A stretch of DNA of 43,406 bases, taken from the NCBI GenBank assembly GCA_013202335.1, contig JABMQR010000342.1, positions 1-43,406 of the forward strand, written 5' to 3'. The notes under the pieces were generated by a model that made no database searches, was not told where the DNA came from, and saw only the letters and a list, made by a program, of their open reading frames with translations. Numbering within the stretch: the first letter of the stretch is position 1; each line of letters opens with the position of its first letter. Position numbers and translations under genes: made by a program. Source of the DNA: Bacteroidota bacterium (GTDB lineage: Bacteria; Spirochaetota; Spirochaetia; JABMQR01). Shown here piece after piece: positions 1 through 8,086 of the stretch.

Positions 1-165
1 AAACCAAAAATTCTATCATTTTTAAGTTGCTTTTACTTTTCACGTTTTGGGTTTTTTAGCAGTCTTTTCTAATAATTTGGTGTTTTCGGACGGACACTAT
101 GTAGTAAAATTGCACTTGTTTGTAGGTTTGACTTTTTCACATACTGCTGATACTTTAATTGTGCT
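1..165. other. left-edge intergenic region
   Basis: AT-rich sequence before the first gene with no reading frame I can support. A weak sigma70-like pair lies just upstream of the gene at 166: TTGACT at 128-133, a 17-bp spacer, then TACTTT at 151-156. The -10 box matches consensus poorly. No Shine-Dalgarno sequence precedes the ATG at 166. Whether the electron-transfer-like operon begins here or continues from genes beyond the window cannot be decided. Confidence 0.4.
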
Positions 166-543
166 ATGAAAATGATCAAACCTGCAGATGTAGTTATCAT
201 CCTAATTTCAGCTCTACTTATACTATTTCTCTTTATACAGACCTATAGTCAACCTCAGAATTCGGCTGAACTTCTAATCCGGGTCGATGAAGAGAGCTGG
301 CGGTTTACTCCAGCAGAGGATCGAGTTTTATTAATACCTGGTCCTCTGGGTGATACAGAGATTCATATACACGATGGTGAGGTTTTTGTGAAAGATTCTC
401 CCTGTAACAGTAAAATTTGTATAGCGGCCGGGAAGATCAGGCGGCAGGGTCAATGGATAGTTTGCTTACCAAATCATGTTTTTATCAGCATAGAGGGTGG
501 GGTTGATTCCGGAAACGGGGAGGTTGATGATATTGTCTTCTGA
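166..543 (+). CDS. NusG domain II-containing membrane protein (EetA-like)
   Basis: A small membrane-anchored protein of 125 aa. Residues 8-26 form one hydrophobic N-terminal segment. The rest is an extracytoplasmic NusG-domain-II fold ending in the family's cysteine pattern: C80 and C85, then C100 in an IVCLPN motif. Proteins of this family sit beside a Gx-family membrane protein and ApbE in many anaerobes. In Listeria I recall the equivalent pair as EetA/EetB of the flavin-based extracellular electron transfer locus. The biochemical role is unknown; the conserved cysteines suggest a disulfide or a redox function. The ATG has no clear ribosome binding site. The gene overlaps the next one by 17 bp, so translation is probably coupled. 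The family call is secure; the EET role is inferred from neighbours. Confidence 0.8.
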   Translation: MKMIKPADVVIILISALLILFLFIQTYSQPQNSAELLIRVDEESWRFTPAEDRVLLIPGPLGDTEIHIHDGEVFVKDSPCNSKICIAAGKIRRQGQWIVCLPNHVFISIEGGVDSGNGEVDDIVF

Positions 544-1168
544 AAACAAAATCGGAACCCGTACCTACAAGGGTATTTCCGGGAAAACACAATCAATAAT
601 AACACATATTGCTATTCTGGCAGCCTTTTCTCTATTTCTCTCAACGGTTGAGTATATGATTCCCAAGCCTCTTCCGTTTATGCGAATCGGACTGGCCAAT
701 CTTCCTATTATAATTGGACTCTCTATATTTTCCCTGCCCGAACTGCTCCTTCTAGCTGTTTTGAAAATAGCTGGTCAGGGTCTTGTGAATGGTACGATTT
801 TTTCATATATTTTTCTTTTTTCTGCTGGTGGGTCGCTGACAAGCACACTGGTTATGTATTTAGTCTATAGATTATTGGGAAGATTCACCTCATATATTGG
901 GATAAGTATTACAGGTGCACTGACTAGTAATGCAATTCAGTTGTTAATGGCACATTTAATGCTTTTCGGAAGCAGTATCTGGGTTATTGCTCCTCCCTTC
1001 CTGTTAATGGGGTTCATGACTTCAATTTTTCTTGGAATATTTGCAAATGTATTTACCGATAAATCACGATGGTATGCAGGCATAATTACCCGTAAGGGGG
1101 TACGTAGGAAGGCTTTGAAGCAGTCATCGTATGTTGAAGGAGGTCAGAGCCCTGATGCAGAAAAGTAA
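527..1168 (+). CDS. Gx transporter family membrane protein (EetB-like)
   Basis: A polytopic membrane protein of 213 aa in the family once called heptaprenyl diphosphate synthase component I (Hpre_diP_synt_I). About five to six hydrophobic segments are visible. The family's N-terminal signature is present: a STVEYMIPKPLPFMRIGLAN stretch at about residues 40-60, followed by NLPIIIGL. The old name is misleading, since these proteins resemble small-molecule transporter S components. I chose the ATG at 527 because GGGGAGG lies just upstream at 517-523; a GTG at 497 in the same frame would overlap the preceding gene by 47 bp. It overlaps the next gene by 14 bp. With the NusG-II gene before it and the EcfT-like gene after it, it forms a tight operon. 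It is the EetB counterpart by context. Confidence 0.8.
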   Translation: MILSSENKIGTRTYKGISGKTQSIITHIAILAAFSLFLSTVEYMIPKPLPFMRIGLANLPIIIGLSIFSLPELLLLAVLKIAGQGLVNGTIFSYIFLFSAGGSLTSTLVMYLVYRLLGRFTSYIGISITGALTSNAIQLLMAHLMLFGSSIWVIAPPFLLMGFMTSIFLGIFANVFTDKSRWYAGIITRKGVRRKALKQSSYVEGGQSPDAEK

Positions 1169-1754
1169 TCTCAGGATAATTGCCGGTCTTCTTATAATAC
1201 CGACTTTTCTATTGCAGAAAAATCTTATATTAATGGCTGTTCAAGTTGCTTTTGTCATGGTTCTTGCCGTCCTGAAGGGGAGAAAGATAAAACCTGTACC
1301 AGTTCTTGTGGTACTTATTTCAGTAGTATTGATGAATCTTTTGCAGGTAAATGGAAAAGTACTTTTTACCGTGGGGTCGTTTTCAGTAACTCTGGGAGCC
1401 TTGAAAATCGGACTTGATAAGGCACTAACGCTTATCGGTATGCTGTATGTTTCTCAATATATGGTTTCAGGAAAGCCGAAACTCCCCGGAAAATTCGGAC
1501 AATTACTATCTAAACAATTTTTATTTTTTGAGTATATCGTTACTTCCTGGAAACGTCCTGAAAGAGGTAAATTCATAGAATCTCTTGATACTGTTCTTGA
1601 GACTATGGAGCATATTTATCCTGAAGCTGATAAGTCAAACGGAACCACACAGGCATTAAAGGCCGGTTCTTTGGAAGTTGTGACTGAATCAGTTTTTGTC
1701 CTGTTTATGTGGGCAAGTTTTATTGTTGGGTTTTTAGGTATTCTTCCATGGTAA
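1155..1754 (+). CDS. EcfT-like membrane protein (FmnA-like candidate)
   Basis: A hydrophobic protein of 199 aa with about four N-terminal membrane segments and a soluble tail ending in a further hydrophobic stretch. The first half resembles the transmembrane (T) component of energy-coupling-factor transporters: a long hydrophobic run, then a short VLFTVGSFSVTLGALKIGL segment at about 75-95 as in CbiQ/EcfT. It lacks the two ARG-type ATPase-coupling motifs of a canonical EcfT. In the Listeria EET locus a divergent T subunit, FmnA, is recalled to move FAD outward for use by the flavin transferase FmnB. Position between EetB-like and ApbE genes suggests the same job here. Start: ATG 1155, with AAGGAGGT at 1137-1144 and a 10-nt spacer; the ATG at 1131 has no such site. 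Its 3' end overlaps the convergent apbE by 35 bp. Confidence 0.55.
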   Translation: MQKSNLRIIAGLLIIPTFLLQKNLILMAVQVAFVMVLAVLKGRKIKPVPVLVVLISVVLMNLLQVNGKVLFTVGSFSVTLGALKIGLDKALTLIGMLYVSQYMVSGKPKLPGKFGQLLSKQFLFFEYIVTSWKRPERGKFIESLDTVLETMEHIYPEADKSNGTTQALKAGSLEVVTESVFVLFMWASFIVGFLGILPW

Positions 1755-2814
1755 GAAGGGAAAAATCCTCATCTGTTAGTTCATAAAGAATCTTCCCCGA
1801 GATAAATCCGCTGGAAAGTATTATTTCCTGATTATAGGTTATTGCAACAGCCTCAATCGAGTCCATTTTTTCAATTAGTGCCATTCCTGCCTCAAGACCC
1901 AGGGAGAAGACAGCAGTAGATAAGGCATCTGCAACAAACGAATTCCTGGTAATAATACTAACGCTTTCCAGATCTGATTTCACAGGATATCCGTTCTCTG
2001 TATCCAGAATATGGTGATAGGTTGTATTCCCAACAGTGAAAAATCGTTCATATGGTCCGGAAGTCACAACTGCTGTGTCCTCAATAGACAGAATCATTAC
2101 ATAAGCACCCCTATCCGCTGCCGGGTCTTGAATTCCAATTTTCCAGAGGGATCCATTAGGTTTCTTTCCCACTGTGAGAATATTACCGCCCAGATTGATA
2201 ATAGCGCTTTTAACTCCCTGATCAAGTAATACTTTTCTAACTTCATCTGCTGCAAACCCTTTTGCAATTCCCCCAAGATCCAGCATCATTCCGAAATTTT
2301 CCAGAAAGACTGAAGAAGTTTGCTCGTTCAGGCTAATGTCTTTAAAATTAATCAGGGGCAGTAATTGAAGTATTTCTTTCGGGGAAGGAACTCTGGCATT
2401 ATCAGTTCCTATACCCCATGCTGAGACAAGAGGTCCTATACTTGGGTCAAAGGCACCATCACTTATATCAGCTATATTAATGGCTTTCTTGATTACTGCG
2501 AAAGTGTCAGCAGGCACAATTGTTCCAATCAAGCCAGCATTTTTATTTATTCGGGATAAATCGCTTTCGGGAATATTGATGCTCATCTGCTGCTCAATAT
2601 CCTCTATACGCTTAAAAGAGTTTGTAAAGGCTGCATCACTGGGGTAGTCAAAAATTTTTATGTTACAAACAGTGCCCAGCATCAATTCTGAACGAGTTTC
2701 CAGATTTGATTCAGGAACACGGTCTTCTTTTTTTCCAGATGCTGGTAAATAGAGAATATATAACAAAAAAAGAAAAATTAGTAGTGCTTTTTTTATCGAC
2801 TTATTTTTAATCAT
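1720..2814 (-). CDS. apbE: FAD:protein FMN transferase ApbE (FmnB-like)
   Basis: Covalently attaches FMN to threonine or serine of exported or membrane proteins such as RnfG, NqrC and EET carriers, using FAD and Mg2+. The protein is 364 aa, the usual family length. It has an N-terminal membrane anchor or signal at about residues 9-25, with no lipobox cysteine. ApbE motifs visible are DLGGIAKG at 179-186, NLGGN at 207-211, TSG at 251-253, HILDTENG at 268-275, and the metal-binding DALSTA at 296-301. The catalytic domain is therefore expected outside the cytoplasmic membrane. It faces the EetB/FmnA-like genes convergently and is divergent from the NADH dehydrogenase gene across 130 bp. Its target protein is not in the window. 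Family assignment is secure. Confidence 0.93.
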   Translation of the reverse strand: MIKNKSIKKALLIFLFLLYILYLPASGKKEDRVPESNLETRSELMLGTVCNIKIFDYPSDAAFTNSFKRIEDIEQQMSINIPESDLSRINKNAGLIGTIVPADTFAVIKKAINIADISDGAFDPSIGPLVSAWGIGTDNARVPSPKEILQLLPLINFKDISLNEQTSSVFLENFGMMLDLGGIAKGFAADEVRKVLLDQGVKSAIINLGGNILTVGKKPNGSLWKIGIQDPAADRGAYVMILSIEDTAVVTSGPYERFFTVGNTTYHHILDTENGYPVKSDLESVSIITRNSFVADALSTAVFSLGLEAGMALIEKMDSIEAVAITYNQEIILSSGFISGKILYELTDEDFSLLTMEEYLKTQQ

Positions 2815-2944
2815 TTAGTATACTACTTTAGTAAGGATATGCACAGTATGAACAAAACGGCTTTTTTTGACAATATTAAAGTTGGATTGTTTTTAGTTTA
2901 AATCTAATAATGTAATCAGTTGAAATAAGACAGGGAGAGATTTT

Positions 2945-4948
2945 ATGGATAAAATCAAAGTAGCGGTATTAGGTGGTGGATATGCCGGTGTACATGCTGC
3001 AAAAAAAATATACAAATCATTTAAGAAATTGAATGATCAAGTGGAAATTACCCTCATCGATAAATTCAATTTTCATACGCTTATGACAGAATTGCATGAA
3101 GTTGCCGGGAACAGGGTTGATGAAGATGCTGTTAAAATTACATTTGACAGGATTTTTGCCGGAACCACAATCAGGGTCCTTCAGGATACAATAGAAGATG
3201 TTGATTTTGAGAAAAAGCTGCTCAAATCAAGTGATCAAACTTATCAGTTTGATTATTTGTTGATTTGTACCGGTGGGGAACCAACAGATTTCAACATCCC
3301 GGGAATAAAAGATAATTCCTTTACACTCTGGAGTTTGGATGATGCGATAACATTGCGTGAACATATCCGTGCTACTGTTGAGGATGCCTCCCTTGAGAAG
3401 GACCTGCAAAAACGATCGGAAATGATGACTTTTGTTACAGCCGGTGCAGGTTTTACCGGTATAGAGATGCTTGGAGAACTGGTGGAATGGCTACCCCTCT
3501 TATGTGATGAGTATGGAGTTGAACGGGAAGAAATAACTCTGATTTGTGTTGAAGGCCTTAATAAAATACTCCCTATGCTTCCAGATAAACCTCGCAAAAA
3601 AGCAGAGAAGTATCTCCTGAAAAAAGGTGCTGATATTCGTGTCAATTCATTAATCGTGAAAGCAGACGAAAATGGATTTACCTTGAAAAATGGAACTGAA
3701 ATCAGAACAAAAACTCTTGTCTGGACTTGTGGTGTGAAGGGATCATCATTTTGTGAAAAGCTTTCTATTGCTGATGGAAAAGTCGGTCGTAAGCAAGTTA
3801 ACAAGTATATGCAGAGTCCTGACTATAAGAACGTTTTTCTTGCCGGAGACGGCATGTGGTTTATTGAGGATGAGAGACCAGTCCCACAGATTGTTGAAGC
3901 TGCTGAGCAAACAGCAGCTGTAGCAGCAAATGGTATTATTTTTCAGATTAAGAAATCTCTGGGATTAAAAACTCAAGAAGTAAAACCCTTTAAATCAAAC
4001 TTTCACGGCTATATGGTCTCAATTGGCGGCCGGTATGGTGTATCTCATAATATGGGAGTCTCTTTATCCGGGTTTTTTGCTCTTGCTGTTAAGCACTTTG
4101 TAAACATGATTTATCATCAGAGCGTCTGTGGTCCAAATGGTTGGTGGACATACCTGAAACATGAAATTGTTGATATACGAAATAATCGATCACTGCTAGG
4201 TGGTCTGGCAGTATATAAAGTGCCTTCATACTGGATGGTAATGCTTCGGATGTTTCTTGGTGTAATGTGGCTAATAGAAGGAATAAAGAAAATTTCTGAT
4301 GGCTGGTTGGCAGATAAGGCAGGAAGCCACGTCTATTGGGGAGCTGCTGTAAGTTCTCAGGCAATTACTGAAACACCGTCTGTAGTTGACACGGCAGCAA
4401 GCGGGATGGCCGCCGCAGCTCAGGGTGCTGCAGTTGCTGTAGATGCTACAGCTGCAGCAAGCGCTGCAGTCTATGCAGGGGCTGATGCAATAACTTCAGC
4501 AACAACTTTAGCCACGGCTGTAGTTCCGCAATTTGCACCACCGCTTTTGCAGCAACCAACAGGTCTGTATATTTGGATATCTGAGACATTTGTTGCAGCT
4601 GCACCCTATTTTTTCCAGTTAGTTATCGTATTTGTGGAAATTATACTTGGATTATGTTTTCTTGGCGGGTTTTTTACTTTCATTGCAGCAGCAGCTTCCA
4701 TCGGTTTGTCTGCTATGTTGATTATGGGTGCAATGGCCAGCAGGGAAATTATCTGGTATATGATGGTTGCATTGGTAATGATGGGAGGCGCTGGGCGCGC
4801 TTTGGGTCTGGACTACTGGGTTATGCCATGGATTAAAAAATCATGGAATAAGACTCCTTTGGCAAAGAAATCCTACTTGTATACAGGTGAACCGAAGTTT
4901 ACTAAAAAACAGCGGGTAGCACGTAAACTCAGGAATAAAAGAAAATGA
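2945..4948 (+). CDS. Type II NADH dehydrogenase fused to a C-terminal DoxX-like membrane domain (Ndh2-like)
   Basis: A 667-aa flavoprotein predicted to oxidise NADH and reduce membrane quinone without pumping protons. Residues 1 to about 415 are an NDH-2 FAD/NAD(P)-binding module: GGGYAG at 10-15 for FAD, CTGGEP near 109, GAGFTG near 168 for NADH, and LAGDGMW near 300. Ordinary NDH-2 stops near 400-430 aa. Here a membrane segment follows at about 430-450 (RMFLGVMWLIEGIKKI), then an Ala/Thr/Ser-rich insert at about 465-540, then three membrane segments at about 552-626 ending in GAGRALGLDYW. These match the first and last signatures of DoxX-like proteins. The tail ends strongly basic. Listeria Ndh2 of the EET locus also carries a membrane tail. 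GGGAGAG at 2933-2939 precedes the ATG. The gene is divergent from apbE. Confidence 0.87.
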   Translation: MDKIKVAVLGGGYAGVHAAKKIYKSFKKLNDQVEITLIDKFNFHTLMTELHEVAGNRVDEDAVKITFDRIFAGTTIRVLQDTIEDVDFEKKLLKSSDQTYQFDYLLICTGGEPTDFNIPGIKDNSFTLWSLDDAITLREHIRATVEDASLEKDLQKRSEMMTFVTAGAGFTGIEMLGELVEWLPLLCDEYGVEREEITLICVEGLNKILPMLPDKPRKKAEKYLLKKGADIRVNSLIVKADENGFTLKNGTEIRTKTLVWTCGVKGSSFCEKLSIADGKVGRKQVNKYMQSPDYKNVFLAGDGMWFIEDERPVPQIVEAAEQTAAVAANGIIFQIKKSLGLKTQEVKPFKSNFHGYMVSIGGRYGVSHNMGVSLSGFFALAVKHFVNMIYHQSVCGPNGWWTYLKHEIVDIRNNRSLLGGLAVYKVPSYWMVMLRMFLGVMWLIEGIKKISDGWLADKAGSHVYWGAAVSSQAITETPSVVDTAASGMAAAAQGAAVAVDATAAASAAVYAGADAITSATTLATAVVPQFAPPLLQQPTGLYIWISETFVAAAPYFFQLVIVFVEIILGLCFLGGFFTFIAAAASIGLSAMLIMGAMASREIIWYMMVALVMMGGAGRALGLDYWVMPWIKKSWNKTPLAKKSYLYTGEPKFTKKQRVARKLRNKRK

Positions 4949-4975
4949 GCTAAATCCCTTTGGGATTAACCTTAC

Positions 4976-5041
4976 GAAGTTTTTGATTATAATGTAGATA
5001 TATACTTCTATTGTAAATCTTTAGTATTAATCAAAAACTTC
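4976..5041. repeat. Palindromic repeat, family A copy 1
   Basis: A perfect 14-bp inverted repeat, GAAGTTTTTGATTA at 4976-4989 and its complement at 5028-5041, separated by 38 AT-rich bases. The same arm core (GAAGTTTtCGAT) recurs as palindromes at 16757-16796 and 21105-21169. A short AATCCC/GGGATT hairpin at 4953-4967 sits between the ndh stop and this repeat. It lies between the NADH dehydrogenase and polyprenyl synthase genes and may attenuate read-through. Confidence 0.7.
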
Positions 5042-5106
5042 TGCTCAATTAGTAGAAACGTAGAACACGAAACGTGGTTATGTTTTTTGTTGGAAGATAC
5101 AGATAT

Positions 5107-6087
5107 ATGAATAGTTTCTGGCAGGGCGAACCGGATATACAACAGGCATTAGCGCAAATCACAAATATGATTCGGGCTGCTGTTCTTCCGGCTAGTCCCT
5201 ATATTAGACCCATTCTCATGGAACTTGCGGATAACCGTGGAAAGATGCTGCGGCCTGCAATGATCTATATAGCGTCATTGATCAGGATCGCTGAAGACAG
5301 GGAAGACGAACTGGTTTTTCAGATGGCATCGGCGATGGAAATGCTTCATATGGCATCACTGGTACATGATGATGTTATTGATGAATCATCAACCAGACGA
5401 GGAAAACCTACTATTCAAATTCAGGCTGGTGTTAAAAAAGCTGTGATTGCCGGCGACTATTTATTGACACGAGCCTTTTCACAATTAACCAGACAATCTG
5501 AGAATATAAACCCTGATATTGTAAAAAATTCTATTTGCCGTCTCTGTGATAGTGAAATTGATCAGGATAGTGAAATGTGGGATTTTTCAATTTCTGAAAC
5601 CCGTTATTTGCGGAGGATTGCAGGGAAAACTGCTTCCCTTTTCTCCCTAAGTCTCTATCTTGGTGCAGCCGCTGCAAAAGCATCTGAATCAGTGCAATTT
5701 CTTTTGCGAAGAATTGGTTATGGGATTGGCATAACTTTTCAGATTCAGGATGATATTTTGGATTATGTCGGAGATTCACGAACCTTAGGTAAACCTTCAG
5801 GAAATGACTTGCGGTGCGGGATTGCTACACTTCCCTTAATATATGCTCTAGAGGCAGATCCTGATGGGAAGTTGGATAAGTTTCTGAAGAATCGGAAAAA
5901 AATTAATAAAAAACAGGCAGCCGGAATTGTCCGCAGAGTAACTGAACTAGGTGGTATATCCAGGGCTGAAGAAAAGAGTGAATTTTATCGGAAACAGGTA
6001 TTATCAGATATTAAAAAACTTGGCGACAATGAAACATCCAGATTGTTACATATTATTATGGAAAGGCTTGATAAACGAATATCTTAA
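5107..6087 (+). CDS. Polyprenyl diphosphate synthase (DmkB-like)
   Basis: Elongates allylic diphosphates with isopentenyl diphosphate to a long-chain polyprenyl diphosphate used for quinone side chains. The protein is 326 aa, normal for the family. The first aspartate-rich motif is HDDVIDE at 87-93, followed by STRRGKPT. The second is QDDILDYVGD at about 214-223. GKMLRP near residue 47 is the usual substrate-binding region. I chose ATG 5107 because GGAAGA lies 9 nt upstream; GTG 5074 and ATG 5080 are in frame without a site. Placed directly after an Ndh2-like gene, it matches DmkB of the EET locus, which makes a dedicated demethylmenaquinone. The partner prenyltransferase (MenA/DmkA type) is not in the window. 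It could instead be the general quinone or undecaprenyl-type synthase of the cell. Confidence 0.87.
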   Translation: MNSFWQGEPDIQQALAQITNMIRAAVLPASPYIRPILMELADNRGKMLRPAMIYIASLIRIAEDREDELVFQMASAMEMLHMASLVHDDVIDESSTRRGKPTIQIQAGVKKAVIAGDYLLTRAFSQLTRQSENINPDIVKNSICRLCDSEIDQDSEMWDFSISETRYLRRIAGKTASLFSLSLYLGAAAAKASESVQFLLRRIGYGIGITFQIQDDILDYVGDSRTLGKPSGNDLRCGIATLPLIYALEADPDGKLDKFLKNRKKINKKQAAGIVRRVTELGGISRAEEKSEFYRKQVLSDIKKLGDNETSRLLHIIMERLDKRIS

Positions 6088-6202
6088 CCAATAAACAATC
6101 AACATTTACAGCATATCGGTTGTAAACCGAAGCATAAATCACTAAACAAACAGGGTGGAGCCGTCTGTTGGCTTTTCCTTGCATAATGAGTATAGTATAC
6201 CA

Positions 6203-8005
6203 ATGAAATTTGAAGAATATAATTTTACAGAAGATGTAATGAAAGGAATTACGGCTGCACAATATACAGAGTGCATGCCTGTACAGGAAAATGTGTTTCA
6301 ACGCTCATTGACAGGAAGTAATGTTGCCGTGCAGTCCCAAACCGGATCGGGAAAAACAGCAGCATTTTTATTGACTATTCTAAATGCCTTTGCGTTAAAC
6401 CGTGATAAAAAGCGTATAAAATCAATAATCATCGTTCCAACCAGAGAATTAGCTGTTCAGATCCAGGATGATGCTGAACTGTTATCTATAGGGATGGATG
6501 ATATTCGTATTGGCTGTTTTTATGGAGGAGTCGGTTACCCAAAACAGGAAAAGATGCTGAAAGATGGAGTTGATATTGTTATAGGCACTCCCGGAAGGCT
6601 GTTGGACTTTCAAAAATCCAATAAAATAGATTACAGAATGTTTGATATAGCGGTAATTGATGAAGCAGATAGAATGTTTGATATGGGATTCTATCCTGAT
6701 ATACGACAAATGATGAGCAGAATGCGGCCTGCAAAAGAACGACAAACAATGCTTTTTAGTGCTACTTTAAATAACAGAGCACGAAATCTTGCCTGGGAAT
6801 TTATGCATGAACCGGTAGAGATTGAGATTGAGTCAGAAAATATTACCGTTGAAGAGATACGTCAGGAACTTTATCATGTCAGCAAGAATGAGAAGTTTGA
6901 TTTACTGCTGTTTCTCCTTAAAAAGTATAATCCTGATAATGCAATTATTTTTACAAATACAAAAATCCGTGTTGTTGAGATTGCAAAAAGACTTAAAATA
7001 AATGGATATAATGTCCAGTTCCTGATGGGAGATCTTCCTCAGAATAAGAGACTTCAGGTAATTGAGAGAATGAAAGCCGGAGAAATTAAGTTTCTTGTAG
7101 CAACTGATGTTGCAGCCAGAGGATTGCATGTTGATGATCTCCAGCTGGTTATTAATTATGATATTCCTGAGGATTTTGAAAATTACGTTCACCGTATTGG
7201 GAGAACGGCACGGGCAGGGAAGAGTGGTTTGGCAATAACAATGGCTTGTGAGCAGTTTGTTTATGGGCTGGAAGCCATTCAGGATTTTATCAGTATGCAA
7301 ATTCCCGTTGCATGGGTAGATGACGAAGAGCTTGAAAGTGTTAAGGATAAAAGTGCCGGGCTGCACTTTAGGGATCTTGTTGAAGATGCTGATTTTGCCG
7401 GAGCTTCACGAAATAAAGCACGAAATCCACAACGAGGCGGCGGCAGTGCCCCCCGGAATAACAATCATAACCGTAATCACAATACAACCTCCGGTGGTGG
7501 ACGCCAATCATCTGTAAGAGGACCCCGTTCTACAGAAAATCGTAGTCAAAGTGGAAGTAACTCAAAATCAACACCTGAGAGACGCACCCCCTCAGTACAG
7601 GCTCAAAAGCGTTCAGGTGTTCCAAATACTAGTCGTGAACAGGGCTATGGGCAGAAAAAGACTCAACATATTGGCCCGGGAAGCAATACAAGAAACAACC
7701 CCTCATCAGGTAAACCGAACAACCCTCAAAAAAGGCATAAACCTGTTGACTATAACGCTATTGAATCCTTATCGTTTGATGAGAGGATGGAATACTATAA
7801 AAAACAGTATAGTTCTCATACCCATACAACTGATAAGAAGAGCACGCATGCCAGAAGACAGAAGCCAAGCACCTCTGTAAAAGCTTCTTTAAACACCAGT
7901 GCCGGAAAAGAGGTGGATTCGGTCAAGACTCAAAAAACGAATGAAGAAAAGAAGGGTGTTAAGGGAAAAGCAGGTTTTTTTGCAAAACTATTACAAAAGT
8001 TATAG
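6203..8005 (+). CDS. DEAD-box ATP-dependent RNA helicase
   Basis: Unwinds RNA secondary structure, as in ribosome assembly or mRNA decay. The 600-aa product starts directly with the Q-motif region (FEEYNF, then PVQ). Motif I is TGSGKT near residue 46, motif II DEAD at 153-156, SAT near 186, and HRIGRTAR near 330. Residues from about 385 form an Asn/Arg/Ser/Gly-rich disordered tail like those that bind RNA in RhlE/CshA-type helicases. The tail includes a short predicted helix (SLSFDERMEYYKKQY) and a basic end. ATG 6203 fits the family start; a GTG at 6155 would add 16 unconserved residues. No strong ribosome binding site is visible for either. Exact subfamily not resolved. Confidence 0.92.
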   Translation: MKFEEYNFTEDVMKGITAAQYTECMPVQENVFQRSLTGSNVAVQSQTGSGKTAAFLLTILNAFALNRDKKRIKSIIIVPTRELAVQIQDDAELLSIGMDDIRIGCFYGGVGYPKQEKMLKDGVDIVIGTPGRLLDFQKSNKIDYRMFDIAVIDEADRMFDMGFYPDIRQMMSRMRPAKERQTMLFSATLNNRARNLAWEFMHEPVEIEIESENITVEEIRQELYHVSKNEKFDLLLFLLKKYNPDNAIIFTNTKIRVVEIAKRLKINGYNVQFLMGDLPQNKRLQVIERMKAGEIKFLVATDVAARGLHVDDLQLVINYDIPEDFENYVHRIGRTARAGKSGLAITMACEQFVYGLEAIQDFISMQIPVAWVDDEELESVKDKSAGLHFRDLVEDADFAGASRNKARNPQRGGGSAPRNNNHNRNHNTTSGGGRQSSVRGPRSTENRSQSGSNSKSTPERRTPSVQAQKRSGVPNTSREQGYGQKKTQHIGPGSNTRNNPSSGKPNNPQKRHKPVDYNAIESLSFDERMEYYKKQYSSHTHTTDKKSTHARRQKPSTSVKASLNTSAGKEVDSVKTQKTNEEKKGVKGKAGFFAKLLQKL

Positions 8006-8043
8006 ATAAAAAGGTAAAATCAATTATACTTATTGGGAAATAA

Positions 8044-8075
8044 AGCTGCAGAATGGAATATAATGTTCTGCAGCT
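8044..8075. other. Perfect hairpin between helicase and ABC exporter genes
   Basis: Arms AGCTGCAGAA at 8044-8053 and TTCTGCAGCT at 8066-8075 form a 10-bp stem with a 12-nt loop, starting 39 bp after the helicase stop and ending 11 bp before the ABC exporter ATG. No T-run follows, so it is not a classic terminator. It could be an mRNA stability or translation-control element for the exporter. Confidence 0.6.
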
Positions 8076-8086
8076 GTTGAAAAAGA

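Noticed and set aside
497..526. Longer start (GTG 497) for the Gx-family gene
   Set aside because: It adds ten unconserved residues, overlaps the preceding gene by 47 bp and lacks a ribosome site; ATG 527 has GGGGAGG upstream.
3253..3804. Minus-strand open frame of 183 codons opposite the NADH dehydrogenase gene
   Set aside because: It lies wholly within a well-conserved gene, has no family motifs and no ribosome site, and its composition is that of an antisense shadow.
4350..4565. Frameshift or assembly error in the alanine-rich part of the NADH dehydrogenase
   Set aside because: The frame stays open, and the downstream helices in the same frame match the DoxX-type ending, so the insert appears genuine.
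6902..7464. Antisense open frames within the helicase gene
   Set aside because: They mirror the conserved helicase motifs and the low-complexity tail; no independent support.
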